Shown here: positions 59,346 to 64,000 of the stretch, piece after piece
How the letters are laid out: the number at the start of each line of letters is the position of its first letter
Position numbering within the stretch: the stretch's first letter is position 1
NCBI GenBank assembly: GCA_033065855.1
Contig: JAVXUO010000967.1
Location: 42,501-106,500 of the forward strand
Direction: 5' to 3'
Source of the DNA: Escallonia rubra
Lineage: Eukaryota > Streptophyta > Magnoliopsida > Escalloniales > Escalloniaceae
Length of the DNA stretch: 64,000 bases
Translations under genes and position numbers: made by a program
Notes under the pieces: generated by a model
What the model saw: the letters and a program-made list of their open reading frames with translations, nothing else
Databases searched by the model: none
What the model was told of the DNA's origin: nothing

Positions 59346-59735
59346 GGGAAATAATGTCCGCGATACTATATAGCGGAAATCATTCCCGACACTCTGACAC
59401 GTGTAGAAATAAACTCCCTGAAATAAAGTCCTAACCGGACCTGACAGGTGTCAGCCTAGGAGACGTCCGCGACACTGTATAACGGATGCCTTTTTTGCTG
59501 TCCCGTGTCAGGGCTTCAATGTCGTCCGGGATACAGTATACCGGACGGTGCGGAGGGGCAAAAAGGTAAAGTGTCAGCCTAGGGGACGTCCGCTATACAG
59601 TGTAACGGACGTCTTTTTGTTGTCTCCCATCAGGACTTTAATGCCGTCCGCTATATAGTGTAGAGGACAGGCACGGAGGGGCAAAAAGGTAAAAGAGTCA
59701 ATCCGCGACACTGTATGGTGGACGACTGACAGTTT
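59346..59735. repeat. Palindromes, transposase-side end of M4
   Basis: Six or more units, including GTCCGCTATACAGTGTAACG and GTCCGCTATATAGTGTAGAG, between the transposase leader and right TIR. Confidence 0.85.
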
Positions 59736-59835
59736 TCGAAAAAGGCACGATTTGGGCCGTCCATCTTTCAAGATGGACCGGTCAGATCGCGCTTGCAACT
59801 TCTCCTATTTTGCTAGCGCTCTCAACGGATCAGTT

Positions 59836-59838
<3 letters not shown>

Positions 59839-59869
<31 letters not shown>

Positions 59870-60269
59870 AATGGAGTAATTTCTAGCATTATATGCTCAT
59901 CATATAGAGGAGGATGGCGGTCTATAGAAAGTTCAAGTTCTGTTTGGTGTGAAATTTCTTCCTCAAAATTCAAGTCGAACTCGTCAAAATTCAAATGGAT
60001 CTCAAGTTTTGATCTTCATTAATTCAATAGTGTATCAAGTTTCTTCATTCACAGTCAAGAGTGTACCAAGTTTATTCATCCAATTCAAGTGGGTCTTAAG
60101 TTTCATCTTCTAAATTATGGTGGTACATCGAGACTGCTATTTCATATTGTGTTAGAACTCCGATATGCTTTGGAGAATCGAAGTGGATGAAAGTTACTAC
60201 TAAACTTATGTTTGAGGAGATTCAAGAGCCAAAAATTGCTTATCATATTGGCAAAATTCACACAATACA
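59839..60269. other. No recognisable gene
   Basis: A TA repeat (59839-59868) followed by AT-rich sequence with repeated CAAGTTT and TTCAAGT motifs. No domain-bearing frame. Confidence 0.4.
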
Positions 60270-60444
60270 AAAAAGTTTTAGAGAGAAGCTCCACCTTCTC
60301 TCTAAAACTTTCGGGCACGATGCCACCGGCAAATGTTACATGACGATCGACGCGTCTTCGGGAAGCACCTAAACATGCTTTCGCAGGGGATTTTGTAGGG
60401 AAAGATTAGGAAAAACACATGGATACACAAATCCAACGACACAA

Positions 60445-61819
60445 ATGAAGAATGTTACAATAGCATTGGACTCCAACAAATTCTCGGACGTTGGAGATGT
60501 ACGACCGGAGGTCGTAATGGAATCAAGTGCTGATTTCGATGAAGAAAATCTACTACGGGAATAGATTTTGAAGTTAAAGCATAGAATGGATGAACTGGAA
60601 AGAGAAAATGAGGATCTGCGTCAAGAATTAAAGAAAGATTGGGAGGATGGAAGACCAAGATCTCCTATCCAAGAATGAACTACATTAATGGCGGTAACCG
60701 TCACCAACCGATTGGGGGGGCGTGAACAGACGAAAGAGGTGGAAGGCAACACGCGTGAAACTGATCAAAGGGGTATTAAAGCTGATGTGGCAAATCTGAC
60801 GATTGAAACAAGGCAACAAAGTGCAAATAGAGATATTAACTCTCTATTTAAAAATAGAAAATAGGAAATAAGGATCTCTTTCCACCGCAACCCTCTGGAA
60901 AACAAACAGAATTAAAACACAAAATAGGCAGCAGAATCTCCAATCGAAGCCTACATATGCCTCTATAATAGCACCGAATAGAGAATGCACTTTGGAAAAC
61001 ACGCTTGATTATGTTGAACCACAGAGAATCAATGGAAAATTGGGAGTGGAGTATACAACAGAAGATGTAGAAGAAGAAATTCAAGCGTGGCAAAATACAC
61101 TAATGGTCTATGTTCTGGGAGCAAGACCACCTGTGCGTGTAATGAGAGGATTTCTTGATCGAAAATGGAAGAAGCTTGGACAATTCTCAATAAGTCTATT
61201 AAAACCTGGCATCTTTCTAGTACGTTTTGATTCAACTGCTGCTTGTGATCATATATTAGACAGTGGTCCATGGTTTTTTTATAACAAGCATGTGATTGTA
61301 AAACCATGGAATGCATCGATGTCGGTGGAAAAAGATGATTTGAATTCAGTCCCTGTCTGGATTAAGTTGCCATTCCTACCACTAAAATTATGGTCAAAAT
61401 CAATGTTAAGTAGGATAGTAAGTACAATTGGGAAGCCATTGTTTATGGACCAAGTCACAGCCTCCAAAGAAAAAGTGTCATGTGCTAGAGTTTGTGTTGA
61501 AATCAATTGTGAGAATCAGTTACCTGAAGTAATTCCTTTGAAGGGGCCAAGAGATAAAATTGTATATCAGAAGGTAGAATATGAGTGGCTGCCAACAAGG
61601 TGTTCTATGTGTAATATTTTTGGACATCAGGAAATAAGATGTGTTAAGAAAAAACAGATGCAACAGAAATGGGTGAAGAAAAATGTAGACACTCAAGTGG
61701 AAGAAAAGATTAGCCCTAATGATGATAGCATGATGGCTAATTTGGATAAAGGAATCACTGATATACAAGGGGAACTTTCTGCTTGGCAGCAGGTCAGCAA
61801 GAAAAAGTCCAAGGAATAG
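60445..61819 (+). pseudogene. LINE ORF1 (RNA-binding protein, DUF4283-type with CCHC knuckle)
   Basis: The N-terminal piece from ATG at 60445 contains a coiled-coil-like stretch (KLKHRMDELERENEDLRQEL) and carries a TAG near 60562 and a TGA at 60676. The main frame at 60992-61819 (275 codons) is intact: DUF4283-like WQNTLMVYVLGARPPVRVMR, FLVRFDSTAACDHILDSGPW, then a zinc knuckle CSMCNIFGHQEIRC (C-x2-C-x4-H-x4-C). ORF1 proteins coat LINE RNA in the ribonucleoprotein. That the two pieces belong to one ORF1 is inferred from order. Confidence 0.75.
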
Positions 61820-62023
61820 TGAAGAAAAAAAACCAAAAGAGAGCTTGAGGAATGAAAATAGCTTTATGGCACTAACAAATTTGGAGAATACTGAAGGGAG
61901 TCTGAATATCATAGAAATTGAGCCTGAAGTGAATGTGAATATCATGGAGATTGTACCTGAGCATTCCCAGAGGAATAAGAAAAGCAAGGGGGATACCAGT
62001 AGAGGCAAGAATTCCAAATTAAA

Positions 62024-64000
62024 ATGACAGTCATATCAAGCTAGAACATAAGGGGACTGAATGATCCCCGAAGACACTATGAAGTGAAAAAGACACTAAA
62101 GAGACATGCAGTTGAGATTGTTGAACTATTGGAGACAAGAGTAAGAATAGAAAATATACCCCCTATTACTAAAAATTGGAGTCAGGATTGGGAATTTATC
62201 AATAATGAAAACAAAAAAAGGGTCTCAAGAATATGGATGGGTTGGAACATCACAAAGGTCAGAGTGAATGTGATTAAAGCATCAACACAACATATTACAG
62301 GGATAGTGAAGCCAGTGAATCAAGATCGGGAATTCTTTCTGACCTTTGTATATGGGAATAATAATGTAGCAAAAAGAAGAGCATTATGGGAATGCGTATG
62401 CAATGAGGCCAGACAGATTAGTCATAGACCATGGATTGTGGTGGGGGACTTTAATATGGTCAGATTTGAAGCAGAAAAGCAAGGGGGAAATGGACTATGC
62501 AGACAGGATGTAGAGGACTTTAATCAGTGCATCTATACTTGCCAGCTAGAAGATTTACCAACTTCTGGATTATTTTTTACTTGGTGTAACAAGAGAGAAG
62601 AAAACCTTATAATGTGTAGACTGGACAGAGCTATGCAGAATGAAGGTTGGTTGGAAAAATTTCCTAACACTCAGGTAGAAGCTCATGAACCAGAAGTCTC
62701 TGATCACTCCATGTTATTGATGTGGGTGGCTAGCAACTGTCAAAAGAGAAAGAAATCATTCAAAATTTTCAACTTCTTGATGAAGCATACAACATTCAAG
62801 CAGATTCTACAGTCTGTATGGAAGGAAAAGGTGGAAGGTAAAGCATGTTATCAACTAAGTACAAAGCTAAGGAGGCTGAAAACTGCTTTAAAAAGTTAAA
62901 TCATGAACACTATAGTCATATTTCATAAAGGACTGGTGCAAAATTTCAGGAACTACAGGAAATTCAGAAAAAGATTCTGCAACAGCAAGATCAAAGTCTG
63001 CTCAAACAGGAAAAAGAAGTCCATGAGCAATACTACCATTTATTACAAGCTGAAGAGGCTTTTTTCTATCAAAAAGCTAGAGTAAAGGAGCTGAAGCTAG
63101 GGGATGGGAATACAGCTTACTTCCACAAAAAAGTACAGATCAACAGATCACACAACAAAATTTTATCTATCAAAATAGTGGATAAAGAGCAAGTTACAGG
63201 GGAACAAGAAGTTCATCAAGTTGTCATTAACCACTTCTCTGAATTCTTAGGCACTCATCTGGTATGGCAAGAAGAAACAAGAGCTAGATTGGATGCTATT
63301 ATCAAGAATAGAGTGGCTACACAAGATCAAACAATGCTTGAAGAGAGTATAAGTGATCAGGAAATACAAGAGGCCATGTTCTCACTAAAATCTAATAAAG
63401 TTCCTGGATCTGATGGATCTAGTGCATAATTCTTCCAACAAAACTGGGAAGTGGTGGGAAGGGAGGTCACAGCTGTTATCAAGGAAATGTTTAATCATCA
63501 TGCATGTATCAAAGATTTTAATAGCACAATACTAGCTCTAATTCCTAAAATCCCTTGTCCAAGTACAATGAAAGAGTTTAGGCCTATGGCATGTTGTAAT
63601 GTTATATACAGATGTGCATCAAAAATACTTTGCACAAGAATTAAGAGAGTACTTCCCATGCTTATATCAAAAAGACAATCAGCCTTTGTGGAGAAGAGAA
63701 ATATAGCTGACAACATACTCTTAATGCAAGAATTAGTGAAAACTACCACAGGAGTGGGGGGAAGCCTAGATGTGTGATCAAGGTAGATATACAGAAGGCA
63801 TATGATTCAGTGGGTTGGGACTTCTTGCAAGCTGTTATAGAATGTATGCATTTTCCTAGAACCTTTGTGAAATGGATTATGCAATGTGTCACAAGTGATA
63901 GATTCTCCATCAGCCTCAATGGGAATATGGAAGGTTTTTTTGCAAGTGCAAAAGGGTTAAGGCAAGGAGATCCAATATCTCCTTACCTTTTTATACTAGC
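62024..64000 (+). pseudogene. LINE ORF2: endonuclease and reverse transcriptase, partial
   Basis: The AP-type endonuclease (62045-62750) keeps IRGLNDP, the catalytic Glu in ELLETRV, WIVVGDFNMV and the SDHS motif. Reverse transcriptase starts near 63180 (ISDQEIQEAMFSLKSNKVPG, STMKEFRPMACCNVIY, SAKGLRQGDPIS) and the window ends before the FADD motif. Lesions: TGG to TAG at 62042, a frame change near 62890, and GAA to TAA near 63427, plus a frame change near 63770. ORF2 nicks the target and primes reverse transcription there. Confidence 0.82.

Larger units (their letters stand above)
47837..59838. mobile_element. Giant MULE copy M4 (12.0 kb), both TIRs, with cargo
   Basis: The left end is GGGAGCTGATCCGTTGAGAG and the right end, read inward, is GGGAACTGATCCGTTGAGAG. 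About 95 bp of near-identical TIR follows, through GCTAGCAAAATAGGAGAAGT and an inner hairpin (GTCCATCCTGAAAGATGGAC). Layout: PMD-C48 (+), 83-bp palindrome tandem array, X (-), Y (+), AGO inverted repeat around palindromes, B3 (-), palindromes, transposase (-), palindromes, TIR. Transposase and PMD-C48 converge from opposite ends, as mudrA and mudrB do in maize MuDR. The TIRs are more alike than those of M3, suggesting a younger copy. Confidence 0.92.
60270..64000 (+). mobile_element. LINE (L1-type plant), copy 2, runs off the window
   Basis: Starts near a short hairpin (AGTTTTAGAGAGAAGCTCCA...TCTCTCTAAAAC), a usual neighbourhood for the 5' end of plant LINEs, followed by ORF1, the endonuclease and reverse transcriptase in order. 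It is related to the degraded copy at 12760-15481 but better preserved. A few stops and frameshifts make it inactive. The 3' part is beyond the window. The 5' limit is approximate. Confidence 0.8.

Overview
This is repeat-dense nuclear DNA from a flowering plant, probably a eudicot. The plant-only or plant-typical domains visible here (B3, FAR1-type transposase, plant mobile domain, and plant-type Argonaute and DRD1/CLASSY-like SNF2 fragments) and the nested LTR elements, LINEs, hAT, CACTA and MULE elements support this. I found no ordinary single-copy host gene. Almost every gene-like stretch is carried by a transposon.

Layout. 1-1840: end of a giant Mutator-like element (M1). 1897-2033: a short second-family TIR element. 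2405-5893: copia fossil (minus strand) with a hAT element at 4205-5096. 7741-9376: long-TIR Pack-MULE-like element with a perfect 9-bp target duplication. 9408-12710: solo LTR. 12760-15481: degraded LINE. 16640-20009: internally deleted giant MULE (M2). 20165-37170: gypsy fossil (minus strand) holding a solo LTR that is itself split by another solo LTR (21146-27575), a further insertion (29265-30480), and a CACTA element (32330-37111) inside one LTR. 37770-46057: giant MULE M3 (8.3 kb). 46091-47812: second-family TIR element. 47837-59838: giant MULE M4 (12.0 kb). 60270-64000: LINE running off the window.

The giant MULE family is the most interesting object. Both full-length copies have matching terminal inverted repeats inside (TA)n tracts. 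Two long genes start near opposite ends and converge: a FAR1-type DDE transposase with a SWIM finger, and a five-exon gene joining a plant mobile domain (PMD) to a C48 (Ulp1-like) protease. Arrays of a 23-bp palindrome (core GTCCGCTA...TAGCGGAC) fill most non-coding intervals. M4, and partly M2, carry extra cargo between the arrays: a spliced B3-domain gene, and two divergently transcribed, mutually related small genes called X and Y here. M4 also carries two inverted copies of an ARGONAUTE N-domain fragment, the first starting directly after the stop codon of Y. M3 has an unrelated inverted repeat in the corresponding position.

Separately, the CACTA element holds a roughly 1.7-kb imperfect palindrome whose arms carry the C-terminal helicase region of an SNF2 protein resembling the DRD1/CLASSY group of RNA-directed DNA methylation factors. 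Two unrelated DNA transposons in one window therefore each carry a potential hairpin derived from a host silencing gene. My main hypothesis is that these act as decoys or siRNA sources against host silencing. It is an inference from sequence layout and is untested.
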